Shown here: positions 1 to 4,817 of the stretch, one piece after another
Layout: each line of letters begins with the position of its first letter
How positions within the stretch are numbered: position 1 is the stretch's first letter
Assembly (NCBI GenBank): GCA_002340925.1
Contig: DDMR01000021.1
Coordinates: 161 to 5,750 of the forward strand
DNA length: 5,590 nucleotides
Direction: 5' to 3'
Source of the DNA: Actinobacteria bacterium UBA2541
GTDB taxonomy: Bacteria > Actinomycetota > Actinomycetes > Nanopelagicales > Nanopelagicaceae
Program-made: the position numbers and the translations under genes
Notes under the pieces: generated by a model
Seen by the model: the letters and a program-made list of their open reading frames with translations, nothing else
The model's database searches: none
What the model was told of the DNA's origin: nothing

Positions 1-1281
1 CGCAGAAATCAACCTAATCCAAAATCTCTTGCAACCCTTATCTACACATCAGGAACAACTGGAAAACCTAAGGGCGTTCAACTTACACACGGGAACTTTC
101 TCTCTGAGTGCGGAAATGTCGTCCAAGGTGCAAGTGATTTATTCTTAAAGCCTGGTGGATCAACTCTCCTATTTCTTCCGATTGCTCACGTCTTTGGTCG
201 CATGGTTGAAGTTGGCGCAATTACGGCTGGTCTTCATCTTGCCCACTGCGGAGACATAACCAGACTTCCAGCAGACCTTGGCACATTTAAGCCAACCTTC
301 GTTCTGGCAGTTCCAAGAATCTTCGAAAAAATTTACAACGGCGCTGAAGCCAAGGCTGAAGCTGCTGGCAAGGGTTCTATCTTCCGCAAAGCTGCAGATG
401 TTGCCATCGCTTACAGCGAGGCGCAGGATTCAAAGAAGAAGAGCCTTGGATTAATAATTAAACATGCTCTCTTCGACAAACTTGTGTATTCAAAGATTAG
501 AGCTGGAATGGGTGGCCGAGTAGAAGCTGCAATCTCTGGTGGTGCGCCGCTAGGTGCACGTCTTGGACACTTCTATCGCGGTGCTGGTGTAAATGTTTTG
601 GAAGGTTACGGCTTAACTGAAACAACCGCAGGTGCAACACTAAACCTTTCTTCAGCGCAACGAGTTGGATCCGTGGGACGCCCACTTCCAGGAACAACAG
701 TGAAGATTGCCGAAGATGGCGAAGTATTAATCAAAGGTGACATCGTTATGAACGGTTACTGGCAGAACGATGCCGCCAATAGCGAAACCTTTACTAGCGA
801 TGGCTTCTTCAAGAGCGGTGACCTTGGAACACTTGATCACGCAGGCTTCCTATCAATTGTTGGACGTAAGAAAGAGTTGATTGTTACTTCCGGTGGAAAG
901 AATGTTGCTCCTGCCGTGCTAGAAGATCGAGTCCGCTCACACCCACTAGTAAGTCAATGCATGGTCGTTGGTGACAACAAGCCATTTATCGCAGCGCTAG
1001 TGACAATTGATCCAGATGCAATTAAGAATTGGATTACCGCGAATAAGAAGGAAGGTGCAACTATCGCCGCGCTGACCAAAGATCCAGATTTGAATTCAGT
1101 AATTCAAACTGCGATTGATGAGGCGAATAAAGCAGTAAGCCGCGCTGAATCAATTCGTAAATTCACGATCTTGCCAACTGACTTCACAATTGCTGGCGGT
1201 CAGCTCACTGCAAAAATGTCAGTCAAGCGACATGTAGTTGCTGCCGAATTCGCAGAGGAAATCGAAGCGCTCTTTACGTGA
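1..1281 (+). CDS. fadD: Long-chain fatty acyl-CoA ligase (AMP-forming), FadD15-like, 5'-truncated by window edge
   Basis: Adenylate-forming enzyme that activates a fatty acid with ATP to acyl-AMP and transfers it to CoA; cytosolic or membrane-associated. The frame is open from base 1, so an ATG at 202 is only an internal Met and the gene starts upstream; 426 residues are visible and roughly 170 N-terminal ones are probably missing for a family of about 600. Numbering from base 1, the ATP-binding loop YTSGTTGKPKG lies at residues 15-25, the GYGLTETT motif at 202-209, the ribose-binding Asp in SGDLG near 274, and the hinge GRKKELIVTSGGKNV at 288-302. The C-terminal A10 region reads QLTAKMSVKR (401-410), where the usual catalytic Lys position appears to be Ser407, with Lys405 and Lys409 nearby. 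It overlaps the next gene by 4 nt. In M. tuberculosis, as I recall, fadD15 is likewise convergent with pimB, which supports the FadD15-like subgroup. Substrate chain length cannot be read from the sequence. Confidence 0.93.
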   Translation, partial: RRNQPNPKSLATLIYTSGTTGKPKGVQLTHGNFLSECGNVVQGASDLFLKPGGSTLLFLPIAHVFGRMVEVGAITAGLHLAHCGDITRLPADLGTFKPTFVLAVPRIFEKIYNGAEAKAEAAGKGSIFRKAADVAIAYSEAQDSKKKSLGLIIKHALFDKLVYSKIRAGMGGRVEAAISGGAPLGARLGHFYRGAGVNVLEGYGLTETTAGATLNLSSAQRVGSVGRPLPGTTVKIAEDGEVLIKGDIVMNGYWQNDAANSETFTSDGFFKSGDLGTLDHAGFLSIVGRKKELIVTSGGKNVAPAVLEDRVRSHPLVSQCMVVGDNKPFIAALVTIDPDAIKNWITANKKEGATIAALTKDPDLNSVIQTAIDEANKAVSRAESIRKFTILPTDFTIAGGQLTAKMSVKRHVVAAEFAEEIEALFT

Positions 1282-1826
1282 AAACCGCTCGTGGCCTACA
1301 CGACGAGATAAGTGAAGAGTTAAGCAATATTGGCAATGGTTTAGATGTCCTAGCCGGACGGAACGAGTGCGGCACGGAGCATCGGGCCTTCTTGCGAGGG
1401 CTAAGGTCGAAGGTTTCTGCCCTCTCTGACCTGCTTAGCGCTGAAATTCCTGCTGCTGATGAGACTTCTAGAACTATTTTCTCGATCGAAATTCGCCGAG
1501 CAATTTCTGAAATCAACCAGCAGCTCGACGCTGATAACTCTGCTGAGGAGATTCTCCTTCAGTTAAAGGAGCTACTCGGCTTCCCTAAGTATTTTCTGGA
1601 GCAGAGCGAAGAGAAGCGCCCGGCTCTTACCTCGCTCACGAAACGCGAGAAGGAAGTTCTGCTGCTCTTACCTCGGGGCTTAACCGCGAAGGCTATGGCC
1701 TCCGAGCTTTTTCTAACTGAAGCGACGATCAAGAGTCACCTAGCAACAATTTATCGAAAATTTGAAGTTCGAAACCGCTCGCAAGCAATTGCCATCGGCG
1801 TTGAAAACAAAATTCTAACCTTCTAA
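1278..1826 (+). CDS. LuxR-type HTH transcriptional regulator with histidine-kinase-H-box-like N-terminus
   Basis: A 182-residue protein, probably a DNA-binding transcription factor. Residues about 117-180 form a GerE/LuxR HTH: LTKREKEVLLLL, then GLTAKAMASELFLTEATIKS and HLATIYRKFEVRNRSQAI, matching the family's dimer and recognition-helix pattern. There is no receiver domain (no conserved Asp/Lys pattern) and no PAS or GAF domain is recognisable. The N-terminus reads KTARGLHDEISEELSNIG, which resembles the HisKA_3 H-box helix of NarL-family kinases (pattern R-I-A-R-E-L-H-D-E-L), with His8 at the phospho-acceptor position. A second amphipathic helix spans about 35-58. No ATP-binding N- or G-box follows. 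The start is GTG at 1278, overlapping the fadD stop (GTGA). There is no good Shine-Dalgarno, so translational coupling is likely and the gene is probably co-transcribed with fadD. Its 3' end overlaps pimB tail-to-tail. The first third is somewhat more G+C-rich than its neighbours. Target genes are unknown. Confidence 0.88.
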   Translation: MKTARGLHDEISEELSNIGNGLDVLAGRNECGTEHRAFLRGLRSKVSALSDLLSAEIPAADETSRTIFSIEIRRAISEINQQLDADNSAEEILLQLKELLGFPKYFLEQSEEKRPALTSLTKREKEVLLLLPRGLTAKAMASELFLTEATIKSHLATIYRKFEVRNRSQAIAIGVENKILTF

Positions 1827-2966
1827 AACTCCCTTAAACTTGCTCCCCCAATAATTCCAATTCCAATTTTCAACTGCCCAGATTCGACCGGCGCTTCCAA
1901 ATTCTTCGGCGAGATCTGGGTTATTCAGTAGCAAAATACAGGCCTTTGAAATCTCATCAATATCATTTCCATCTACGACAATTCCAGTCTTATTGTTGAG
2001 CACTGCATCAGGTGCGCCACCGGAGTTTCCGGCGATTACTGGAAGTCCAGATGAACTCGCTTCTAGATAAACAATCCCTAAACCCTCTACCTCCAGCCCA
2101 CCTAACCGTGATCTTGATGGAGCGACAAAAACATCTCCAAGTAAAAAATGTTTTGGTAGTTGGTCATATGTAATGCGGCCAAGTAACTTCACATCGTTCT
2201 CTAAATCAAACTTTCTAATGAGCTTCCTTAGATGGGCTTCTCTAGGTCCGCTTCCCACAAATAAAAGTAGCGCATCAGGACTCTCAACTTTGATCTTCCT
2301 CATCGCTTCAATCAGTCGGTCCTGTCCTTTTCGGTGGACTAATCTGCCAACACATAACAAGGTTGGACGATTACCGATTTCATATTTCTCAATCAAGTCT
2401 GCAGGTTTGCTGCCAGGTTGAAAGAGTTCGGTTGAAATTCCTGGAGCAATTTGGACTAGTGATACTTTTTTGCCCACAGATTTAGCAATGGCAGATTTTG
2501 TATATGGCCCAAGATAGGTGAGCACATCAGAAGAGTTACCTATCCGGCGCATTGCTAAATTGAAAAGCGGTAACTTCGCCCACCAAACTTCATGGCCATG
2601 AGTCAAGGCAATAATTCGTTTCGCTCCAGCGCGACGTAAATTGGGCGCCATCAGTGCGAGAGGTGCTGCTGCCCCAAACCAAATAGTTGTTGCTTCGTGG
2701 GCGCGCATTAATTCTTTGACTCTGCGGATAACTCTAGGAGTTGGCAGCAAAACCTTTGATCGATCTCGGTAAACAATTAGCCCGAACTTTCGATTGAGCT
2801 CTTTATCAAAATCCAAACCGCCCTCTTGGGCGGAGGTAAGAATTACAATTTGCGATCCATCTAATTTTTCCAATAAGCCATGAATGAAAGTTTCAATTCC
2901 GCCAGATCGAGGCCCCAGGTCATTTGTGACGAGAAGAATCTTTCGGCGGCTAGATTCGGGTGGCAC
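1815..2966 (-). CDS. pimB: GDP-mannose-dependent phosphatidylinositol-mannoside alpha-(1-6)-mannosyltransferase, PimB family (GT4)
   Basis: A GT-B-fold retaining glycosyltransferase, 383 residues, the usual length for the family. PimB adds the second mannose to PIM1 from GDP-mannose at the inner face of the membrane, an early step toward PIMs and lipomannan in actinobacteria. Visible marks are the N-terminal loop LLVTNDLGPRSGGIETFI (11-28), the PimB-like IWFGAAAPLALMAPNLRRAG (95-114), THGHE (122-126), and the donor-site Arg208 and Lys213 in GRLVHRKGQD. Next come DVFVAPSRSRLGGLEVEG (278-295) and the GT4 EX7E pair Glu294/Glu302. The run of PimB-specific segments makes this more than a generic GT4. 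The GTG start at 2966 places LLVTND close to the N-terminus and I see no better alternative; there is no clear Shine-Dalgarno, and the start lies within an upstream minus-strand ORF (17-nt overlap), suggesting coupling. The 3' end overlaps luxR by 12 nt on the opposite strand. The acceptor could differ in this lineage, for example another glycolipid. Confidence 0.9.
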   Translation of the reverse strand: MPPESSRRKILLVTNDLGPRSGGIETFIHGLLEKLDGSQIVILTSAQEGGLDFDKELNRKFGLIVYRDRSKVLLPTPRVIRRVKELMRAHEATTIWFGAAAPLALMAPNLRRAGAKRIIALTHGHEVWWAKLPLFNLAMRRIGNSSDVLTYLGPYTKSAIAKSVGKKVSLVQIAPGISTELFQPGSKPADLIEKYEIGNRPTLLCVGRLVHRKGQDRLIEAMRKIKVESPDALLLFVGSGPREAHLRKLIRKFDLENDVKLLGRITYDQLPKHFLLGDVFVAPSRSRLGGLEVEGLGIVYLEASSSGLPVIAGNSGGAPDAVLNNKTGIVVDGNDIDEISKACILLLNNPDLAEEFGSAGRIWAVENWNWNYWGSKFKGVLEG

Positions 2967-3102
2967 CGTAGAAACTGAGTTTAGGAGTCCGAAAAGCGGA
3001 ATTGAAATCTGATTGCTGCGCTGAACCTGGACTCGCTATCGGCCGAGGCGAGGTTGCCAGCGCTGCAGAAAGAAGCTGCGCCGCTGATCTCGTTAATTTC
3101 AT
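2950..3102 (-). CDS. Doubtful 50-residue ORF upstream of pimB
   Basis: I do not recognise this product. From ATG 3102 it encodes 50 residues beginning MKLTRSAAQLLSAALA, then a Ser/Pro/Ala-rich stretch and an end at FYGATRI. The start resembles a short signal peptide (basic n-region, brief hydrophobic core), but the core is too short to be convincing. For the gene: the -10-like TACCCT lies exactly six bases upstream of the ATG, the spacing shared by other starts in this window, and the ORF overlaps the pimB GTG by 17 nt as in a coupled pair. Against: it is short, has no recognisable family, and contains a long imperfect inverted repeat (3014-3067) that could mean the stretch is an RNA leader instead. 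It might also be the remnant of a longer gene; in mycobacteria larger ORFs lie upstream of pimB. Confidence 0.3.
   Translation of the reverse strand: MKLTRSAAQLLSAALATSPRPIASPGSAQQSDFNSAFRTPKLSFYGATRI
3014..3067 (-). repeat. Imperfect inverted repeat / potential RNA hairpin upstream of pimB
   Basis: Bases 3014-3023 (TGCTGCGCTG) pair with 3058-3067 with one T-T mismatch. After a 2-nt bulge (3056-3057), 3024-3028 (AACCT) pairs with 3051-3055, and beyond a 5-nt bulge (3029-3033), 3034-3036 pairs with 3048-3050. The loop contains the palindrome CGGCCG. That gives about 17 base pairs within 54 nt. It is not followed by a T-run on either strand, so it is not a typical intrinsic terminator. In a pimB transcript starting upstream it would lie about 50-100 nt before the GTG, a plausible position for a leader structure. 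I drew the pairing by eye and calculated no energy. Confidence 0.5.
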
Positions 3103-3108
3103 TTGAGA

Positions 3109-3114
3109 AGGGTA
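3109..3114 (-). promoter_or_regulatory. Putative -10 box (TACCCT) for the pimB-proximal transcript
   Basis: Read on the minus strand, TACCCT is followed by six bases and then ATG 3102. A transcript would begin at or next to the A of the ATG, giving a leaderless mRNA covering the 50-codon ORF and pimB. No -35 box is obvious. The support is that the same TAnnnT-N6-ATG spacing recurs at four other starts in the window. Confidence 0.4.
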
Positions 3115-3150
3115 ACCAATCGCAAGGTTTGAGTTCAAATATCTTTGAAA

Positions 3151-3342
3151 TTACGCTTGATTCACAGCGCTTTCAAATCGTAATGGCGGGACTAAGCCTT
3201 TATCTGAGAGTACTGAGAGCGCACTGATTTGGCTTTTTGAGATTTCACTCGCAGGTGCTGCGGTGATATTTAGAAGAACTGATACAACGCAATCTCCACA
3301 TGAGATATCGCGCATGGTGCAAGTTTGGCAATCGATCATCAT
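3151..3342 (-). CDS. Small conserved-type four-cysteine protein (63 aa)
   Basis: A 63-residue soluble protein with two CxxC pairs near the N-terminus: Cys5-Cys8 and Cys15-Cys18 (MMIDCQTCTMRDISCGDC), suited to binding zinc or an Fe-S centre. A hydrophobic strand VVSVLL follows, and a C-terminal helix ends in the motif ALSVLSDKGLVPPLRF (41-56). From memory this layout, a short Cys-rich head and a GLVPPLR tail, matches small uncharacterised proteins common in actinobacteria; I can give no function. The start is ATG 3342 rather than an in-frame ATG at 3447: the extra 35 residues would run antisense through the oppositely oriented reductase gene and look random, whereas 3342 has a -10 box at leaderless spacing. 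ATG 3339 is an equally possible second Met. It is the first gene of the minus-strand block leading to pimB, with 48 nt to the next candidate start. Confidence 0.72.
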   Translation of the reverse strand: MMIDCQTCTMRDISCGDCVVSVLLNITAAPASEISKSQISALSVLSDKGLVPPLRFESAVNQA

Positions 3343-3348
3343 AAAAAA

Positions 3349-3354
3349 ATGATA
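3349..3354 (-). promoter_or_regulatory. Putative -10 box (TATCAT) for the four-cysteine protein gene
   Basis: On the minus strand TATCAT (five of six matches to TATAAT) is followed by six T's and then ATG 3342, so transcription would start at the ATG and give a leaderless mRNA. No Shine-Dalgarno is present. Its expected -35 position, 17 bp upstream, is 3372-3377, which coincides with the -10 of the divergent reductase gene. Confidence 0.5.
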
Positions 3355-3371
3355 AATGGCCCCACTGACAC

Positions 3372-3377
3372 TACGGT
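3372..3377 (+). promoter_or_regulatory. Putative -10 box (TACGGT) for the RibD-like reductase gene
   Basis: TACGGT fits the loose actinobacterial TAnnnT pattern and is followed by TTGCCC and ATG 3384, the leaderless spacing. It matches TATAAT weakly, and its -35 position (3349-3354) is occupied by the opposite promoter's -10. The main support is the shared geometry with other starts here. Confidence 0.4.
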
Positions 3378-3383
3378 TTGCCC

Positions 3384-3884
3384 ATGAGAGTTCTGGCCAA
3401 CTTGGTGTTGGGAAGCGATGGCAGCACAACCCTAGATGGCAGCTCAAAGGCGTTGAGTTCCGCCAGCGATCGAAAGCGATTTCACGAACTTCGGGCCCTG
3501 GCCTCGGTAATCCTAATTGGGGGCAACACCGCTAGAACTGAACCCTACGCGTCTACTCCGGTTCCCCTCGTAGTAATTACACGCTCTGGTGAAATCCCGG
3601 AGAGCGTTCGATCTAATCCAAAGGCGCGAATTTGGGAACTCGACCCGGTAAGTGCAGCTAATAGAGCCGGCGAAGAATTTGGTGGAAATATCTTGGTTGA
3701 AGGCGGAATGCGTTTAGTCCAAGAGCTGCTGATAGCCAATCAGATAGATGAGCTTTATCTAACGCTAAGCAACAAATCTGGCGGCGAGAATGTTTACGAC
3801 CTAAGCGCTCTGACTCGGGATTTCACAGTTGAATCAAGTGAGAAAGTAGATGGTGAAACCTTCTTAAAACTTATTCGAAATTAA
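3384..3884 (+). CDS. RibD C-terminal/dihydrofolate-reductase-family protein (short pyrimidine reductase-like)
   Basis: A 166-residue protein of the RibD_C/DHFR-like fold, which uses NADPH to reduce pyrimidine or related substrates; the best-known member is the reductase half of RibD in riboflavin synthesis. Visible marks are the first strand MRVLANLVLGSDGSTTLDGS (1-20), SASDRKRFHELRALASVILI (26-45) leading into the dinucleotide-site motif GGNTARTEP (46-54), and ILVEGGMRLVQELLIANQID (103-122) followed by ELYLTLS. It is short for the family (usually about 200-250), with the region between the NADP loop and the VEGG helix compressed. There is no deaminase domain, so it is not full-length RibD. 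I chose ATG 3384 over TTG 3378: the protein then begins right at the first strand and a -10-like box sits six bases upstream. Without a riboflavin gene nearby the substrate is uncertain. Its stop shares the palindrome TTAA with the converging transporter gene. Confidence 0.82.
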   Translation: MRVLANLVLGSDGSTTLDGSSKALSSASDRKRFHELRALASVILIGGNTARTEPYASTPVPLVVITRSGEIPESVRSNPKARIWELDPVSAANRAGEEFGGNILVEGGMRLVQELLIANQIDELYLTLSNKSGGENVYDLSALTRDFTVESSEKVDGETFLKLIRN

Positions 3885-4720
3885 CCAATTGAGATTAAGG
3901 AAACTCCAGCGACTGCAAAGAAAATTCCTAGGTATTGAACTTTATGAAGTCGTTCCTTCAAGAACTTAAAGGCTAGAAGCGAAGTTACTATTGGGAATAG
4001 CGCACCAAATACCATTGCGACTGAGACTAAACCTTTTGTCGTTGCAACACCGAGCAATAAGTTTGCAGCAAAGTCTGTCATTCCAATCACAACCAAGAGC
4101 CAGAGATCAGATAATCTAAAACCACCAACAGTTCTAAAGCGAAGTGCAATAAGTATGCACATGGAAACTGAAATAACCCGCATCGATGTCATTGTCATTA
4201 GCGAACTTGTCTTTGATCCTTGCGCCATAAGTGTTAAGGCAATCCCAAAGCCAAGTGCCGCACCAAGTCCATAGAGAAGTGGCTTGATTGGTAGGCCACT
4301 AACAATGTCCGGTCCCGATGCACAAAAAGCACCTAGTAGTGCGATGCTCATCCCTAAGATTTGAATTGCAGTTGGGCGCTCACCTGAAATAAATGCAAAA
4401 GTTAATGGAATCACAGCGCTCATCGTGCTTATTGGAGAGACAACTCCCATGCGACCAGTTGCTAGTCCGGAATAAAAAGAGACAAGTCCAAAAAATCCTG
4501 CGATTCCAGCACCAGCTGCTGGAAGAAAATATCCATCCCAACTTAAATTTGGTGCAATATAAGACCCGGTTACAAGAACTAAAACAATTCCAGTAATCAA
4601 ACCAAACGCCTGAGATACACCAGTTACGGCAATGGCTTTAAACCGTTTAGTCATATTTCCGGCTAAATAATCTGCAGTTCCCCAGAGAATGCTAGAAAGT
4701 AGCGCGAGTATCGAAGCCAT
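3881..4720 (-). CDS. EamA/DMT-superfamily membrane transporter
   Basis: A 279-residue integral membrane protein of the drug/metabolite transporter superfamily; members usually export or import small metabolites such as amino acids or nucleotide-related compounds. Ten hydrophobic segments are visible, at about 2-20, 31-50, 65-87, 92-112, 118-135, 147-166, 177-195, 207-225, 230-251 and 260-278. This is the standard two-EamA-repeat layout, with ISGERPT (111-117) ending helix 4 and the equivalent FLKERLHK (253-260) ending helix 9. The N-terminal ILWGTADYLAGN is typical of the family's first helix. The substrate cannot be inferred. ATG 4720 has no Shine-Dalgarno but has TAACCT six bases upstream. 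It diverges from the DUF3000 gene and converges on the reductase gene, with stop codons overlapping in TTAA, so it appears monocistronic. Confidence 0.9.
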   Translation of the reverse strand: MASILALLSSILWGTADYLAGNMTKRFKAIAVTGVSQAFGLITGIVLVLVTGSYIAPNLSWDGYFLPAAGAGIAGFFGLVSFYSGLATGRMGVVSPISTMSAVIPLTFAFISGERPTAIQILGMSIALLGAFCASGPDIVSGLPIKPLLYGLGAALGFGIALTLMAQGSKTSSLMTMTSMRVISVSMCILIALRFRTVGGFRLSDLWLLVVIGMTDFAANLLLGVATTKGLVSVAMVFGALFPIVTSLLAFKFLKERLHKVQYLGIFFAVAGVSLISIG

Positions 4721-4721
4721 T

Positions 4722-4729
4722 GGAGGAGG
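4722..4729 (+). promoter_or_regulatory. Strong Shine-Dalgarno-like GGAGGAGG
   Basis: GGAGGAGG lies seven bases before ATG 4737 and is the only strong ribosome-binding-site match I noticed in front of a start codon in the window. It precedes a 26-codon ORF, not the accepted DUF3000 start. Its complement lies between the transporter's -10 box and start codon on the other strand, so it may be coincidental. Confidence 0.4.
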
Positions 4730-4732
4730 TTA
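4727..4732 (-). promoter_or_regulatory. Putative -10 box (TAACCT) for the EamA transporter gene
   Basis: On the minus strand TAACCT is followed by CCTCCA and ATG 4720. The spacing puts the transcription start at the ATG (leaderless). The bases between offer no ribosome-binding site for the transporter (CCTCC is anti-Shine-Dalgarno), which agrees with leaderless initiation. No clear -35 was found. Confidence 0.45.
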
Positions 4733-4736
4733 ATAC

Positions 4737-4817
4737 ATGCCACCTCGTTTATTGCTCGCGCCTTCACCTGATAGCTCTGGCAACGCCTTACCATTTTCAC
4801 ATGGCCGAGAATTTTGA
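4737..4817 (+). CDS. Doubtful 26-codon ORF overlapping the DUF3000 start; possible leader peptide or shifted N-terminus
   Basis: ATG 4737 follows GGAGGAGG at ideal spacing and opens a 26-codon frame (begins MPPRLLLAPSPDS, ends SHGREF) that stops at TGA 4815, 17 nt inside the DUF3000 gene. I do not recognise the peptide. It ends TTT-TGA, and a +1 slip on TTTT would continue directly into the DUF3000 frame at DEIIAQ. It could be a leader peptide coupled to DUF3000, the true N-terminus reached by frameshift or hidden by a one-base sequencing error, or chance. No promoter is apparent upstream on this strand, and the leaderless signal at 4801 argues against it. Confidence 0.2.
   Translation: MPPRLLLAPSPDSSGNALPFSHGREF
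4789..4794 (+). promoter_or_regulatory. Putative -10 box (TACCAT) for DUF3000-rnd
   Basis: TACCAT is followed by TTTCAC and ATG 4801. With the first base of the ATG at +1 this would drive a leaderless mRNA for DUF3000 and the overlapping ribonuclease gene. No Shine-Dalgarno precedes 4801 and no convincing -35 is seen. Confidence 0.5.

Noticed and set aside
497..697. Minus-strand ORF inside the ligase gene
   Set aside because: Antisense shadow of a strongly conserved coding region; no recognisable protein.
202..1281. ATG 202 as the start of the acyl-CoA ligase
   Set aside because: The frame is open to base 1 and the essential ATP-binding motif lies at 43-75, upstream of this ATG.
1274..1516. 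Minus-strand ORF antisense to the LuxR-type gene
   Set aside because: Low-complexity shadow without family resemblance; the plus-strand frame has a clear LuxR HTH.
2173..2421. Plus-strand ORF inside pimB
   Set aside because: Shadow frame opposite the conserved GT4 donor-binding region.
3103..3138. TTG 3138 as start of the small ORF upstream of pimB
   Set aside because: A TTG with no ribosome-binding site; ATG 3102 has the -10 box at the spacing seen elsewhere.
3130..3145. tRNA T-loop-like GTTCAAAT
   Set aside because: No matching acceptor stem, anticodon arm or second arm could be found around it on either strand.
3378..3383. TTG 3378 as the reductase start
   Set aside because: It adds only two residues, and ATG 3384 fits both the family N-terminus and the -10 spacing.
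3343..3447. Longer version of the four-cysteine protein starting at 3447
   Set aside because: The extra 35 residues run antisense through the reductase gene and past its promoter; ATG 3342 has a well-placed -10 box.
3545..3739. Minus-strand ORF inside the reductase gene
   Set aside because: Shadow frame opposite conserved RibD_C motifs.
4393..4596. Plus-strand ORF inside the transporter gene
   Set aside because: Gln/Leu-rich reading typical of the antisense of membrane-helix codons; no family resemblance.
4720..4800. TTG 4720 as the start of the DUF3000 gene
   Set aside because: The extra 27 residues do not look like the family, and ATG 4801 has a leaderless promoter signal.
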